From CAZRIZ01 sp964600285 (GTDB lineage: Bacteria; Patescibacteriota; Saccharimonadia; Saccharimonadales; Saccharimonadaceae): 35,904 nt of DNA. The notes beneath the pieces are model-generated. The model was not told where the DNA came from and searched no databases. It was given only the letters and a program-made list of their open reading frames with translations. The position numbers and the translations under genes are program-made. The stretch is taken from the NCBI GenBank assembly GCA_964600285.1, contig CAZRIZ010000005.1, positions 1-35,904 on the forward strand, written 5' to 3'. This document shows, one piece after another, positions 7,232-14,533 of this stretch. How positions within the stretch are numbered: the first letter of the stretch is position 1; every line of letters begins with the position of its first letter.

Positions 7232-7821
7232 TAGCGATCACCTTTCCTGATTATTTTTTCAAACGGCATACCAAAGGCTGAAAGCAATGCCTTCGAGGCT
7301 TCTGGACTACCATTCTTGAATACAAACGTTACTTGAAGACCATGTAATATCTGGGTTTCTTCAAAGGTTAGCTCTGGAAAAATAGACTGGTCAACAACGC
7401 CAAACGAGAGGTTGCCATCCTTGTCAAATGAAGTATTTGAAACTCCGTGAAAATCACGAACCCGTGGCAATACTACGTTTATGAATCTATCCAAAAATTC
7501 ATACATGTGTTGGTTGCGTAGAGTTGCGCTAACACCTATGATATTTTGTCCAGCACGAACCTTGAAGGTTGCGATTGACTTTTTAGCCATTCGATCAACC
7601 GGCTTCTGGCCAGTAATTTTCGTAATGGTATTAGTTACAGCTTCGTGAAACCTTTTATCGTCTTTTTTCTTGCCAATGCCTGACGAAACCACAATTTTGG
7701 ATAGTTTTGGCAGTTGGTTTCTATTGTTCACTCCAAGTTCTTTCTCTAACTGACCAACTAATTTGGTGTTGTAGAGAGTTTTTAGACGTGGAGCGTAGAC
7801 GGTTGATTTTTTTTCAGCCAT
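7231..7821 (-). CDS. rplE: 50S ribosomal protein L5
   Basis: L5 binds 5S rRNA and forms the intersubunit bridge with S13. The 196-aa product has the diagnostic KLSKIVVSSGIGKKKDD, ITGQKPVDRMAKKSIATFKVR, NQHMYEFLDRFINVVLPRVRDFHG and DKDGNLSFGVVDQSIFPEL. The family is usually about 180 aa, so the N-terminus is slightly extended. Coupled by one-base overlaps to rplX and rpsN. Confidence 0.97.
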   Translation of the reverse strand: MAEKKSTVYAPRLKTLYNTKLVGQLEKELGVNNRNQLPKLSKIVVSSGIGKKKDDKRFHEAVTNTITKITGQKPVDRMAKKSIATFKVRAGQNIIGVSATLRNQHMYEFLDRFINVVLPRVRDFHGVSNTSFDKDGNLSFGVVDQSIFPELTFEETQILHGLQVTFVFKNGSPEASKALLSAFGMPFEKIIRKGDR

Positions 7822-8192
7822 TATTTTGCTCCTTTCTTGTTTGATGCGGTCTTAGCTATTTTAGGTGCATAAACTTTGACGGGGGTATTGTTTAATTGTC
7901 GAGCAACTCGAACTTTTTTGCCATCGATTAGTTTATAGCCAACCCGACTAGTTTTGTTAGTCTTTTCATCAACCACCAACGCAACCTTTGATATGTTGAT
8001 TGGTACTCGAATATCTTTTTTGCCACCAGTTGGATTGATTTGACTTTTTGCTACGTGGCGAACGCGGTCGCCAATTCCCTCAAGTAAGACCTGGTTCTTG
8101 TCGGTCATGACTTTTAGGACTCGAGCAGTCTCTCCTTTATTATCACCCGAGATGATTTTAACTAAATCACCTTTTAGAATTCGTCGTGCCAT
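7821..8192 (-). CDS. rplX: 50S ribosomal protein L24
   Basis: L24 is an assembly-initiator protein near the exit tunnel. The 123-aa product has a KOW motif at the N-terminus (GDLVKIISGDNKGETARVL), then the GDRVRHVAKSQINPTGGKKD segment and a C-terminal basic tail KTASNKKGAK. It overlaps rplN and rplE by one base each. Confidence 0.97.
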   Translation of the reverse strand: MARRILKGDLVKIISGDNKGETARVLKVMTDKNQVLLEGIGDRVRHVAKSQINPTGGKKDIRVPINISKVALVVDEKTNKTSRVGYKLIDGKKVRVARQLNNTPVKVYAPKIAKTASNKKGAK

Positions 8193-8560
8193 TATAAGAC
8201 CTCCGGCGCTAGGCTGATTATTTTACTATACCCTTTAGCGCGTAATTCACGTGGTACTGGTCCGAAAACGCGAGTAGCTCGTAGTTCCTTATCGTCACCA
8301 ATAACTACAGCGGCATTTTCATCAAAACGAATCGTGCTACCGTCTGGTCGACGGATTTGCTCGCGTGTACGAACTATCACGGCTTTGACGATCTCTTTTT
8401 TCTTAACTTGTCCAGTTGCAGAAGCTTCCTTGACGGTTGCAACTATCACATCTCCCACACGGGCATAGCGTCGTCTGGATCCACCTAAGACCTTGAAACA
8501 CAAGATTTCTTTAGCTCCTGAGTTGTCGGCAACCTTAAGACGCGTTTCTTGTTGAATCAT
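8192..8560 (-). CDS. rplN: 50S ribosomal protein L14
   Basis: L14 contributes to bridges with 16S rRNA and to the factor-binding face. The 122-aa product is a full-length, highly conserved copy: MIQQETRLKVADNSGAKEI, GGSRRRYARVGDVIVATVKEA, VKAVIVRTREQIRRPDGS, FGPVPRELRAKGYSKIISLA. It overlaps rpsQ and rplX by one base. Confidence 0.98.
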   Translation of the reverse strand: MIQQETRLKVADNSGAKEILCFKVLGGSRRRYARVGDVIVATVKEASATGQVKKKEIVKAVIVRTREQIRRPDGSTIRFDENAAVVIGDDKELRATRVFGPVPRELRAKGYSKIISLAPEVL

Positions 8561-8877
8561 TACTCCGTCTCCTTCGTATCAGTTTCAACTTCTGGTTCTA
8601 ATTCTTCCGCAACTTCATCACGCACGATCATTTTCTCTCTAGCTTTTTCTACGATCTCAACTAGCTCCCAAGTCTTTCTTTTAGACACAGGACGAACTTC
8701 TTTAATAGTCACCCTATCTCCGATGTGAGCTTGGTTCGTGGCATCGTGCGCCATGTATTTACGAGAAACGGTGTACTGTTTCTTATATATTGGATGAGTC
8801 TGACGACTCTGAACAGTCACAGTGATGGTTTTGTCGGCCTTGTCTGAAGAGACGATGCCGGTTAACATCATAGCCAT
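8560..8877 (-). CDS. rpsQ: 30S ribosomal protein S17 with acidic tail
   Basis: S17 binds 16S rRNA helices 7 and 11. I start it at the ATG at 8877 (MAMMLTGIVSSDKADKTITV), which has GAGGAG seven bases upstream and follows the rpmC stop as TAAGATG. The upstream in-frame ATG at 8895 lies inside rpmC, before that site. The OB core reads QTHPIYKKQYTVSRKYMAHD and GDRVTIKEVRPVSKRKTWELVEI. A C-terminal acidic tail of about 25 residues (EVAEELEPEVETDTKETE) is unusual for S17, which normally ends soon after the VEI segment. Confidence 0.95.
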   Translation of the reverse strand: MAMMLTGIVSSDKADKTITVTVQSRQTHPIYKKQYTVSRKYMAHDATNQAHIGDRVTIKEVRPVSKRKTWELVEIVEKAREKMIVRDEVAEELEPEVETDTKETE

Positions 8878-8878
8878 C

Positions 8879-9094
8879 TTATTTCTCCTCTTCATTCTGA
8901 TTGATTATTTGATTAATCTTAGTGTTGATTCGAGCAATCTCTCGCTTCAACCTGCTTATCTGGTTTGTATTAGCCAGGCTGTCACTACTTAGTGATTGTT
9001 GGGCATTGAACAAGTCACTCTTCTTGTCAATAAGTAGTTGGGTTAATTCACTTAAATCAGCCTTGCTGATATTAAGTCTATTTTCTTTTGCCAT
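8879..9094 (-). CDS. rpmC: 50S ribosomal protein L29
   Basis: L29 sits at the polypeptide exit and helps form the trigger factor/SRP docking site with L23. The 71-aa product is two antiparallel helices: ADLSELTQLLIDKKSDLFNA and NTNQISRLKREIARINTKI. Sequence is looser than average but position between rplP and rpsQ, length and the LKREIARI block fit L29. Confidence 0.93.
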   Translation of the reverse strand: MAKENRLNISKADLSELTQLLIDKKSDLFNAQQSLSSDSLANTNQISRLKREIARINTKINQIINQNEEEK

Positions 9095-9095
9095 C

Positions 9096-9455
9096 CTATT
9101 GGCCCTCCCTCTTTATAAATCTAGTGCGAACTGGTAACTTGTGCCCAGCTAATCGCATAGCTTCGCGAGCGGTTGCCTCGTCTACGCCACGAATTTCAAA
9201 TAGAACAGTACCCGGCTTTACCGCAGCGGCAAAAAACTCCGGATTGCCTTTACCTCCACCCATCTTTACATCCTGAGGCTTACGGGTGATTGGTGTGTGC
9301 GGAAAGATCCGAATCCAGATTTGTCCACCACGTTTAACGAAACGAGTAACTGCCTGACGAGCGGCCTCAATTTGTCTTGAGTTAATACGCTCGTTGTCCA
9401 AGCTCATCAAACCGTAGTCACCAAAAGCTAGGTAGTTACCGGCAGTTGCTGGACC
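9096..9455 (-). CDS. rplP: 50S ribosomal protein L16, 5' end lost in gap
   Basis: L16 organises the A-site region of the 50S subunit. The 119 visible residues start GPATAGNYLAFGDYGLMSLD and contain RQIEAARQAVTRFVKRGGQ, WIRIFPHTPITRKPQDVKMG, GGKGNPEFFAAAVKPGTVLF and the closing ARLAG-like RLAGHKLPVRTRFI. About 15-20 N-terminal residues including the start lie in the gap. An apparent S3-L16 fusion ORF across the gap is an artefact. Confidence 0.95.
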   Translation of the reverse strand, partial: GPATAGNYLAFGDYGLMSLDNERINSRQIEAARQAVTRFVKRGGQIWIRIFPHTPITRKPQDVKMGGGKGNPEFFAAAVKPGTVLFEIRGVDEATAREAMRLAGHKLPVRTRFIKREGQ

Positions 9456-9555
9456 NNNNNNNNNNNNNNNNNNNNNNNNNNNNNNNNNNNNNNNNNNNNN
9501 NNNNNNNNNNNNNNNNNNNNNNNNNNNNNNNNNNNNNNNNNNNNNNNNNNNNNNN
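9456..9555. other. Assembly gap between rpsC and rplP
   Basis: Exactly 100 N. The C-terminal half of S3 (about 110 residues) and the first 15-20 residues of L16 are missing, so the true length should be near 390-400 bases. Treat as an unknown-size scaffold join. Confidence 0.95.
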
Positions 9556-9875
9556 TCTTCTATATTGATTTTGACCGGAAGGCCAACAATCTTTTCAACT
9601 TCTGAGCGAAGTTCTTGAGCTCCAGCGCCACCTTTACCAATCACAACACCAGCTTTAGCTGTATATATTGTTACGGTGTAAAGGTTGCTAGAGCGTTCTG
9701 TGCGAATCAGACCAATAGTCGGGCGCGACATAAACTTCTGTTCGATCATTTGACGAACGTCATCGTCTTCTTTGATAAAACGAGCATTTTCTGTCTTGTT
9801 CATCGTGAACCAACGAGCATCCCAATTTCGGTCAGTTTGCAAACGAAAACTTTTTGGATTAACTTTCTGACCCAT
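9556..9875 (-). CDS. rpsC: 30S ribosomal protein S3, 3' half lost in gap
   Basis: S3 lines the mRNA entry of the 30S subunit. The 106 visible residues begin MGQKVNPKSFRLQTDRNWDA and carry the KH domain, with the GXXG loop in VVIGKGGAGAQELRSEV, ending at PVKINIE where the gap begins. The conserved ribosomal S3 C-terminal domain is not in the sequence. The ATG overlaps the rplV stop by one base. Confidence 0.95.
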
Positions 9876-10273
9876 TACTTAGTCTCCTTTTTGGTCGTGG
9901 TCTTAACTGTGGTCTTATTAGCAGGCTTAGGTTTCTCTTTACCTGACAAAACTACCAAAATGTTAGACTCCTTCTTCTTGATTGGCAAAGCTCGACCACG
10001 GCTAGCTGGAATATATCGCTTCAAGCGCTTACCAGTCGAGACCACTACTTTTTCAATTGCCAAAGTGTTGATATCTAAATTGTTGTTGTGCAGGGCGTTA
10101 GCACGAGCCGATTCAAGAGCTTTTTTAAGTGGCAAAGCAGCTCGACGCGGAGTGTGATCTAATATCACCAAAGCGTCTTCGATGTTCTGTCCCTTAATAA
10201 GACTTGCTACTATAGCGACTTTACGAGGTGCTTGACGAACACCCTTAGCATAGGCTTTAACCTTAGCGTCCAT
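9875..10273 (-). CDS. rplV: 50S ribosomal protein L22 with Lys-rich tail
   Basis: L22 lines the exit tunnel. The 132-aa product has AYAKGVRQAPRKVAIVASLI, TPRRAALPLKKALESARANA and the tunnel beta-hairpin KRYIPASRGRALPIKKKESN. The family is about 110 aa; here a C-terminal tail of KPANKTTVKTTTKKETK is added, similar in composition to the S5 tail. One-base overlaps on both sides. Confidence 0.97.
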   Translation of the reverse strand: MDAKVKAYAKGVRQAPRKVAIVASLIKGQNIEDALVILDHTPRRAALPLKKALESARANALHNNNLDINTLAIEKVVVSTGKRLKRYIPASRGRALPIKKKESNILVVLSGKEKPKPANKTTVKTTTKKETK

Positions 10274-10554
10274 TAATTACTCCCCTCTGCACTTTTTGCA
10301 TTTCCAGCGTGCTTACGGAACGTTCGGGTTGGAGAGAACTCGCCTAATCGATGGCCAATCATATTCTCAGTGATGAACACTGGTATGTGCTTACGACCAT
10401 TGTGGACAGCGATGGTCTTGCCGACCATCTCTGGGCTAATCATACTCTCTCGAGCCCAAGTTTTAATTACAGTGCGATCGTCAGGACCTAAGGCAGCAAT
10501 TTTCTTCGCTAACTTAAAGTCTACAAACGGACCTTTTTTTGAAGAACGACTCAT
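10273..10554 (-). CDS. rpsS: 30S ribosomal protein S19
   Basis: S19 pairs with S13 in the 30S head. The 93-aa product begins MSRSSKKGPFVDFKLAKKI and has KTWARESMISPEMVGKTIAV, HNGRKHIPVFITENMIGHRL and GEFSPTRTFRKHAG. Normal length and place between rplB and rplV. Confidence 0.98.
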   Translation of the reverse strand: MSRSSKKGPFVDFKLAKKIAALGPDDRTVIKTWARESMISPEMVGKTIAVHNGRKHIPVFITENMIGHRLGEFSPTRTFRKHAGNAKSAEGSN

Positions 10555-10556
10555 AG

Positions 10557-11390
10557 CTACTTCCTCTTACTTTCGTGACGACTTTTTACAATCATCTTGT
10601 TGGTTAATTTGTTGCGACGAGTTTTGCGACCAAGCGCCAGTTTACCCCAAGGAGTGCGTGGTGCTTTACCAGCACCGTGACGACCCTCACCACCACCGTG
10701 TGGATGGTCTACTGGGTTCATAACTACGCCACGGACGGTTGGACGTATGCCCTTGCGACGCTTGCGCCCAGCTGAGCCAAGCGAAACGTTTTGATGCTGG
10801 ACGTTAGAAACAGTTCCTAAGCTAGCCATACACTTCACAGAAATAAGTCGGACTTCTCCTGATGGCAATTTAATTTGTGCCATATCGCCTTCTCTAGCCA
10901 TTAACTGAGCGCTTGCACCAGCAGCACGAATTAACTGAGCGCCGTTACCGGGCACTAGCTCAATTGCGTAGACAAAACTTCCTATCGGAATCTCCTCTAG
11001 GGGAAGGCGATTTGAATTTTCAATTTCCACATTACCGCCAATTTTTATAGTTGCGCCCTTTTTCATCGACGTATCAGCCAAGACATAATAATATTTACCA
11101 TCTTGGTCTTTAATACGAGCAATTCTGGCCGAGCGATTAGGATCATATTCGATTTCTTCTATAGTTGCTACAGTTCCAGCTGGCAACGAATAGCTTAGCT
11201 TGCGATAATGTCGTTTGACACCACCGCCACGATGACGAACCGTTATCCTACCAGTGTTATTTCGACCGGCTTTTTGTTTTTTAGCGACCAGCAAGCTTTT
11301 CATCGGTTTATTAGTAGTCACCTCTGACATATCTTGTGTGGTCATACCACGACGAGCTGGAGTCGTCGGATTGAGTTTTTGGATAGCCAT
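10557..11390 (-). CDS. rplB: 50S ribosomal protein L2
   Basis: L2 is needed for subunit joining and peptidyl-transferase assembly. The 277-aa product is full length, with KSLLVAKKQKAGRNNTGRIT, RHRGGGVKRHYRKLSYS, ALELVPG-like YAIELVPGNGAQLIRAAG and the C-terminal MNPVDHPHGGGEGRHGAGK, which contains the catalytic-centre histidine of the family. Ends in a basic tail. Coupled to rplW by one base. Confidence 0.98.
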   Translation of the reverse strand: MAIQKLNPTTPARRGMTTQDMSEVTTNKPMKSLLVAKKQKAGRNNTGRITVRHRGGGVKRHYRKLSYSLPAGTVATIEEIEYDPNRSARIARIKDQDGKYYYVLADTSMKKGATIKIGGNVEIENSNRLPLEEIPIGSFVYAIELVPGNGAQLIRAAGASAQLMAREGDMAQIKLPSGEVRLISVKCMASLGTVSNVQHQNVSLGSAGRKRRKGIRPTVRGVVMNPVDHPHGGGEGRHGAGKAPRTPWGKLALGRKTRRNKLTNKMIVKSRHESKRK

Positions 11391-11710
11391 TACTTCGACT
11401 CCTTTTCATTTTCTTCGGTTTGGTTGAAAGCTGGGATGGTTTGGCCTTTGCCCAAGCGGACATAAGCCTTCTTAATATTGCTTTCTTGACGAACGCCAGG
11501 ATAAGCGCGCTTGCCTTTGTTAAAGCGCTTGGCTTTACCAGTTTGAACTGCAATCTTAACAGATTCAACAGTTACGCCATATGTCTGTTCGACCACTTTT
11601 TTAATTTGTTGTCGATTAGCCATAGTTGGTACTTCAAAAGTGAAGACGCCTTGCTGTGACAAAACATAGGTTTTTTCCGTCAAGCGAGGTTTAATAAGTA
11701 AACGTTCCAT
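11390..11710 (-). CDS. rplW: 50S ribosomal protein L23
   Basis: L23 is the main docking site for trigger factor and SRP at the tunnel exit. The 106-aa product starts MERLLIKPRLTEKTYVLSQQ and contains YTFEV-like VFTFEVPTMANRQQIKKVVE, TYGVTVESVKIAV and the RFNKGKRAYPG loop. I place the start at the ATG overlapping the rplD stop (TAATG), preceded by GGAGG at seven bases; the longer reading starts upstream inside rplD and lacks such a site. Confidence 0.96.
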   Translation of the reverse strand: MERLLIKPRLTEKTYVLSQQGVFTFEVPTMANRQQIKKVVEQTYGVTVESVKIAVQTGKAKRFNKGKRAYPGVRQESNIKKAYVRLGKGQTIPAFNQTEENEKESK

Positions 11711-12306
11711 TATTTGTCCTCCGTGCCGAGCCACTCAGCAATGGTCTTAACTGCCTCTTTATCGATAAAGATTGCGTCAGAGTTCAAAATATCAAAAACG
11801 TTTAGATACATCGCTCCAACTAGTTTTGCGTTTGGCAAGTTATTAGTAGCACGAACCAACTCTTTAGTTTTGTCATTCACTACAAGAAGAGCACTACCTT
11901 CAACATTATTGTCATCCATAAATTTAGCAATTTCGCGGGTCTTACCAGTAGTTTTAATCTCTACCACACGGATCAACTTGTCTTGGTTAGCTAAACTCAG
12001 AGCTTGGCAAACCGCAACGCGCTTATCTTGCTTTGAAATCTTTATTTTATGGCTTTGCTCTCCGGTTGGACCAAAGGCAATACCACCACCGCGCCAAATT
12101 GGGTTGCGGGTTGAGCCAAAACGAGCTCGACCAGTTCCTTTTTGTCGCCAAGGTTTTTTACCACCACCACGGACTTCACCACGTTTTAAGGTTTTAGCGT
12201 TATCCATGCGGGAGTTAGCTAAATATGCATCATAAGCTAACTTGAGTAATTGATGATTTTTAACTTCTACGTTAAAAACATCTGCTGGAAGTTTTACGTC
12301 TGCCAT
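11710..12306 (-). CDS. rplD: 50S ribosomal protein L4
   Basis: L4 binds 23S rRNA and lines the exit tunnel; in some bacteria it also represses the S10 operon. The 198-aa product has the long tunnel loop KTLKRGEVRGGGKKPWRQKG, TGRARFGSTRNPIWRGGG and AFGPTGEQSHKIKISKQDK, then a Rossmann-like C-terminal domain. Start chosen at MADVKLPADV (12306): GGGAG is nine bases upstream, and the ATG follows the rplC stop as TAGAATG. The in-frame ATG at 12315 would overlap that site. Confidence 0.96.
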   Translation of the reverse strand: MADVKLPADVFNVEVKNHQLLKLAYDAYLANSRMDNAKTLKRGEVRGGGKKPWRQKGTGRARFGSTRNPIWRGGGIAFGPTGEQSHKIKISKQDKRVAVCQALSLANQDKLIRVVEIKTTGKTREIAKFMDDNNVEGSALLVVNDKTKELVRATNNLPNAKLVGAMYLNVFDILNSDAIFIDKEAVKTIAEWLGTEDK

Positions 12307-12307
12307 T

Positions 12308-12922
12308 CTACTCATCTCCCTTTACAACAACTAGACCGCGCTTTGGACCAGGAACGGCACCCTTAACGCCAATTAGATTGTCTTCTTCGTTAATATAGGC
12401 AACTTTCAAATTCTTGACGGTGACGGTGTCCCCACCCATTCGACCAGCCATAGATTTACCCTTGAAAATATGCTGAGGATACATTGATCCAATTGAACCA
12501 ACTTTGCGTGTGTCACCCTTACCACCGTGTGATTTCGGTTGACGAGCAAAGTTATGCCGTTTAATTGTGCCGGCAAAACCTTTGCCCTTGCTAGTGCCAG
12601 TGACAGTGATGCTCTCACCGAGCGCAAAGTTTGTTACTGCCAAAGTATCGCCGACTTTTAAGTCAGCTGGTAATTCCTCAACCCTAAATTCTTTTAAAGC
12701 TTTTGGAACGACCTTAGCTTTGGCAACATGCCCAGCTTCGGCCTTGCTCAGGTTCTTACCCTTACCATAACCCATTTGAACTGCATTGTAGCCGTCAGTT
12801 TCGACGGTCTTAACCTGAGTGACAGTCATTGGGCCAGCCTGAATTAACGTAACTGGAATTGTTACGCCATCTTCGCTGATGATTTGGGTCATACCAATCT
12901 TGGTACCGAGAAGTGCTTTCAT
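12308..12922 (-). CDS. rplC: 50S ribosomal protein L3
   Basis: L3 contacts the peptidyl-transferase centre and starts 50S assembly. The 204-aa product begins MKALLGTKIGMTQIISEDG and contains TGTSKGKGFAGTIKRHNFAR, QPKSHGGKGDTRKVGSIGSM, and GRMGGDTVTVKNLKV. It is the first gene of the long S10-spc run here because rpsJ lies elsewhere (17671), and it has its own promoter and a leader of roughly 98 bases. Confidence 0.97.
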   Translation of the reverse strand: MKALLGTKIGMTQIISEDGVTIPVTLIQAGPMTVTQVKTVETDGYNAVQMGYGKGKNLSKAEAGHVAKAKVVPKALKEFRVEELPADLKVGDTLAVTNFALGESITVTGTSKGKGFAGTIKRHNFARQPKSHGGKGDTRKVGSIGSMYPQHIFKGKSMAGRMGGDTVTVKNLKVAYINEEDNLIGVKGAVPGPKRGLVVVKGDE

Positions 12923-13026
12923 CCCATTTCTCCCATTTAAAATCCTTGACGAAGCGGCAGTTTCCGTAGGGGGACTTACCCAAACATCAAGAAAGTTATT
13001 ATTACTTAAGTAAAGTTACGCGAATA

Positions 13027-13055
13027 ATTTTATCAAGATAATCGAGTTACGTCAA
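13027..13055 (-). promoter_or_regulatory. Promoter of the rplC (S10-spc) operon
   Basis: TTGACG (13050-13055), 17-base spacer, TAAAAT (13027-13032) on the minus strand. Predicted start near 13020 leaves a leader of about 98 bases before the rplC ATG, with an AAATGGGAGAAATGGG ribosome-binding region. It lies directly behind the terminator at 13071-13096, so the operon is insulated from the genes upstream. Confidence 0.8.
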
Positions 13056-13070
13056 GATAAAAAATAAAGA

Positions 13071-13096
13071 AAAACTGCCCCATGCGGGGCAGTTTT
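13071..13096 (-). terminator. Intrinsic terminator of the first unknown gene
   Basis: Perfect 11-bp stem (13071-13081 with 13086-13096; core CTGCCCC/GGGGCAG) with a 4-base loop, followed on the minus strand by a long U-rich stretch. It lies 22 bases after the stop of the gene at 13118-13690. Confidence 0.85.
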
Positions 13097-13117
13097 GTGC
13101 CTAAAAGACACCCTGAC

Positions 13118-13690
13118 TCAGCCAAAGAAAGAAGCGTTCACTCCGAATTCCTCTTGGTATTGGTAGCTCTCGAATTCAGCTTTGGACATAAAGGTAACCT
13201 TAAGTGACGATTCTGGGCTTATAGCGAGCCACTTTCTTATTGACGCGCTATTGGGGTTTCTCGGATCACCCAGTAGCTCCCAAGCCGGATACCTTTTCGT
13301 TAAGGGGCACTCCGTCCTAAAGACCACTAGAATATTCTTGCTCCGCTGCGTAGAAATAACTAATTCTACAACTTTCAATAACACAAGTTCTATTTCTGCA
13401 TGAACCGTGCGCTCGTCGATTTCGGATCCACCTTCTCCAAGTAAATCAAACAGCCCCAGTTGCTCTGTCCTCACATAGCCCTTATCAGCAAAGTAGTCAA
13501 TGGACAGGTTGTAATGGATTCTGCAGCCTAACAGCTGAGAGAACAGGGTCGGTATATTAAGTACAACATACAGTCCTTTTCCATGGAAGTCATCAACTTC
13601 TATGCCGAACTGGCCAAGTTGGGTGAAACTAGTGATGCCATCAAGCTTGGCTTGAAACGCCACTCTTCTTACTGTATCTGAATTTTTCAA
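13118..13690 (-). CDS. Unknown protein, first of a tandem paralogous pair
   Basis: I do not recognise this family. The 190-aa protein is soluble, with no signal peptide, membrane helix or metal motif. It starts with TTG (13688-13690), eight bases after a GGGAGG site. Alignment by eye shows it is a distant paralogue of its neighbour at 13840-14376. Shared blocks are an N-terminal FTQLGQFGIEV/LSYFEQAGIIV, then NIPTLFSQLLG/NLSQLFEQLG, a helix HAEIELVLLKVVELVIST/HSDIDVIIDKVVGLCITT, a strand ILVVFRT/SIIIRFST, and YPAWELLG...IRKWL/FPFWERDA...IRRWL. It has its own promoter and terminator, so it is a stand-alone cassette. Function is unknown. Confidence 0.85.
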   Translation of the reverse strand: MKNSDTVRRVAFQAKLDGITSFTQLGQFGIEVDDFHGKGLYVVLNIPTLFSQLLGCRIHYNLSIDYFADKGYVRTEQLGLFDLLGEGGSEIDERTVHAEIELVLLKVVELVISTQRSKNILVVFRTECPLTKRYPAWELLGDPRNPNSASIRKWLAISPESSLKVTFMSKAEFESYQYQEEFGVNASFFG

Positions 13691-13733
13691 TGTTCTGCCC
13701 TCCCTTTTTTGTTTTCACCTTTCGGTTGTCACA

Positions 13734-13762
13734 AATATACCATTAAGTAGAGTCGTGCTCAA
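13734..13762 (-). promoter_or_regulatory. Promoter of the first unknown gene
   Basis: TTGAGC (13757-13762), exactly 17 bases, TATATT (13734-13739) on the minus strand, with TGG directly before the -10 box. Same architecture as the promoter of the paralogue at 14415-14443. Confidence 0.75.
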
Positions 13763-13791
13763 ACACAAACGGTTTCTATGGATATTTAGTA

Positions 13792-13815
13792 AAACCGCCC
13801 TACGTAGGGCGGTTT
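13792..13815 (-). terminator. Perfectly palindromic terminator of the second unknown gene
   Basis: A 24-base perfect inverted repeat with no spacer (left arm 13792-13803, right arm 13804-13815; core CCGCCCTAC/GTAGGGCGG), followed on the minus strand by TTTTACTAAAT. It lies 24 bases after the stop at 13840. It resembles the terminator at 13071-13096 in arm length and A-tract/T-tract flanks. Confidence 0.78.
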
Positions 13816-13839
13816 AATTAAAAGGTGCAGAGCGTAAGA

Positions 13840-14376
13840 TTACGCCCAATCGGAGTCAGCGTCATATTCAAAGCAGAATTTACCCTTGGGCAGCCATCGC
13901 CTAATCAAGTTTTGGTTGCTATAGTTTCCGTCAGCGTCCCTCTCCCAGAACGGAAATTTTCCGCTCTTATGGTGCTTGGTCGAAAAGCGTATGATAATAC
14001 TTCCAGTTGGTGCCTTATAAATCGGCAAACCAGTTGTGATGCACAGTCCCACAACCTTATCGATTATCACGTCTATATCACTGTGGACTTTTTCTGGCCA
14101 GGCATAGCCATGTGAATCACACAGATTGAGCTCCCCTCCTCCGACATAGTCTTCCGGATTCCAGCCGCCTTCGGCACTATAGCGCATAATATAACCCAGT
14201 TGTTCAAACAGCTGAGACAAGTTCAGGTATATGCTAAGCTGCATAATTCCTTTTTTCGGTCCAACGTCTGGGACAATTTTCCTGACGATTATCCCTGCCT
14301 GCTCAAAGTAACTTAAGTCTTCCGCCATTCTGAAACATTCACGGAAAGTCTTTTCCGCATTTTTCTCCGTAACCAT
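13840..14376 (-). CDS. Unknown protein, second of a tandem paralogous pair
   Basis: Unrecognised 178-aa soluble protein, paralogous to the product of 13118-13690 along its whole length. The ATG at 14374-14376 has GGAGGG ten bases upstream. Distinct features are a GGGELNLCDSHGYAW segment where the paralogue has a GLFDLLGEGG stretch, the HSDIDVIIDKVV helix, and a C-terminus ending FEYDADSDWA. Cysteines are scattered and do not form a metal motif. It lies between pflA and the S10-operon promoter with its own promoter and terminator, so it is probably expressed independently of both. No function can be assigned. Confidence 0.85.
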   Translation of the reverse strand: MVTEKNAEKTFRECFRMAEDLSYFEQAGIIVRKIVPDVGPKKGIMQLSIYLNLSQLFEQLGYIMRYSAEGGWNPEDYVGGGELNLCDSHGYAWPEKVHSDIDVIIDKVVGLCITTGLPIYKAPTGSIIIRFSTKHHKSGKFPFWERDADGNYSNQNLIRRWLPKGKFCFEYDADSDWA

Positions 14377-14414
14377 TAAATGAACACCCTCCTTTTTTGC
14401 CTTTTGGCTTATTT

Positions 14415-14443
14415 AAAATACCACTAAACAGTAGTAATATCAA
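14415..14443 (-). promoter_or_regulatory. Promoter of the second unknown gene
   Basis: TTGATA (14438-14443), exactly 17 bases, TATTTT (14415-14420) on the minus strand, with TGG before the -10 box. Followed by a GGAGGG ribosome-binding site at 14387-14392. Confidence 0.75.
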
Positions 14444-14469
14444 GCGTAAGCGAAAAATAGCATTAGCAA

Positions 14470-14492
14470 GTCGTTGTGTTATTCACAACGAC
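14470..14492 (-). terminator. Hairpin after pflA, possible weak terminator
   Basis: Perfect 9-bp stem GTCGTTGTG/CACAACGAC with a 5-base loop, 42 bases after the pflA stop on the minus strand. The U-tract behind it is broken (CTTGCTAATGC then ATTTTT), so termination may be weak; it could also protect the 3' end. Confidence 0.5.
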
Positions 14493-14533
14493 AGTCACCA
14501 AGTCGCCTTTTCCTTGAAACTAGGTTATTTGAA

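Noticed and set aside
9096..9875. Single ORF that looks like an S3-L16 fusion
   Set aside because: It runs through the 100-N gap; both halves are incomplete and align to separate proteins, so the fusion is an assembly artefact.
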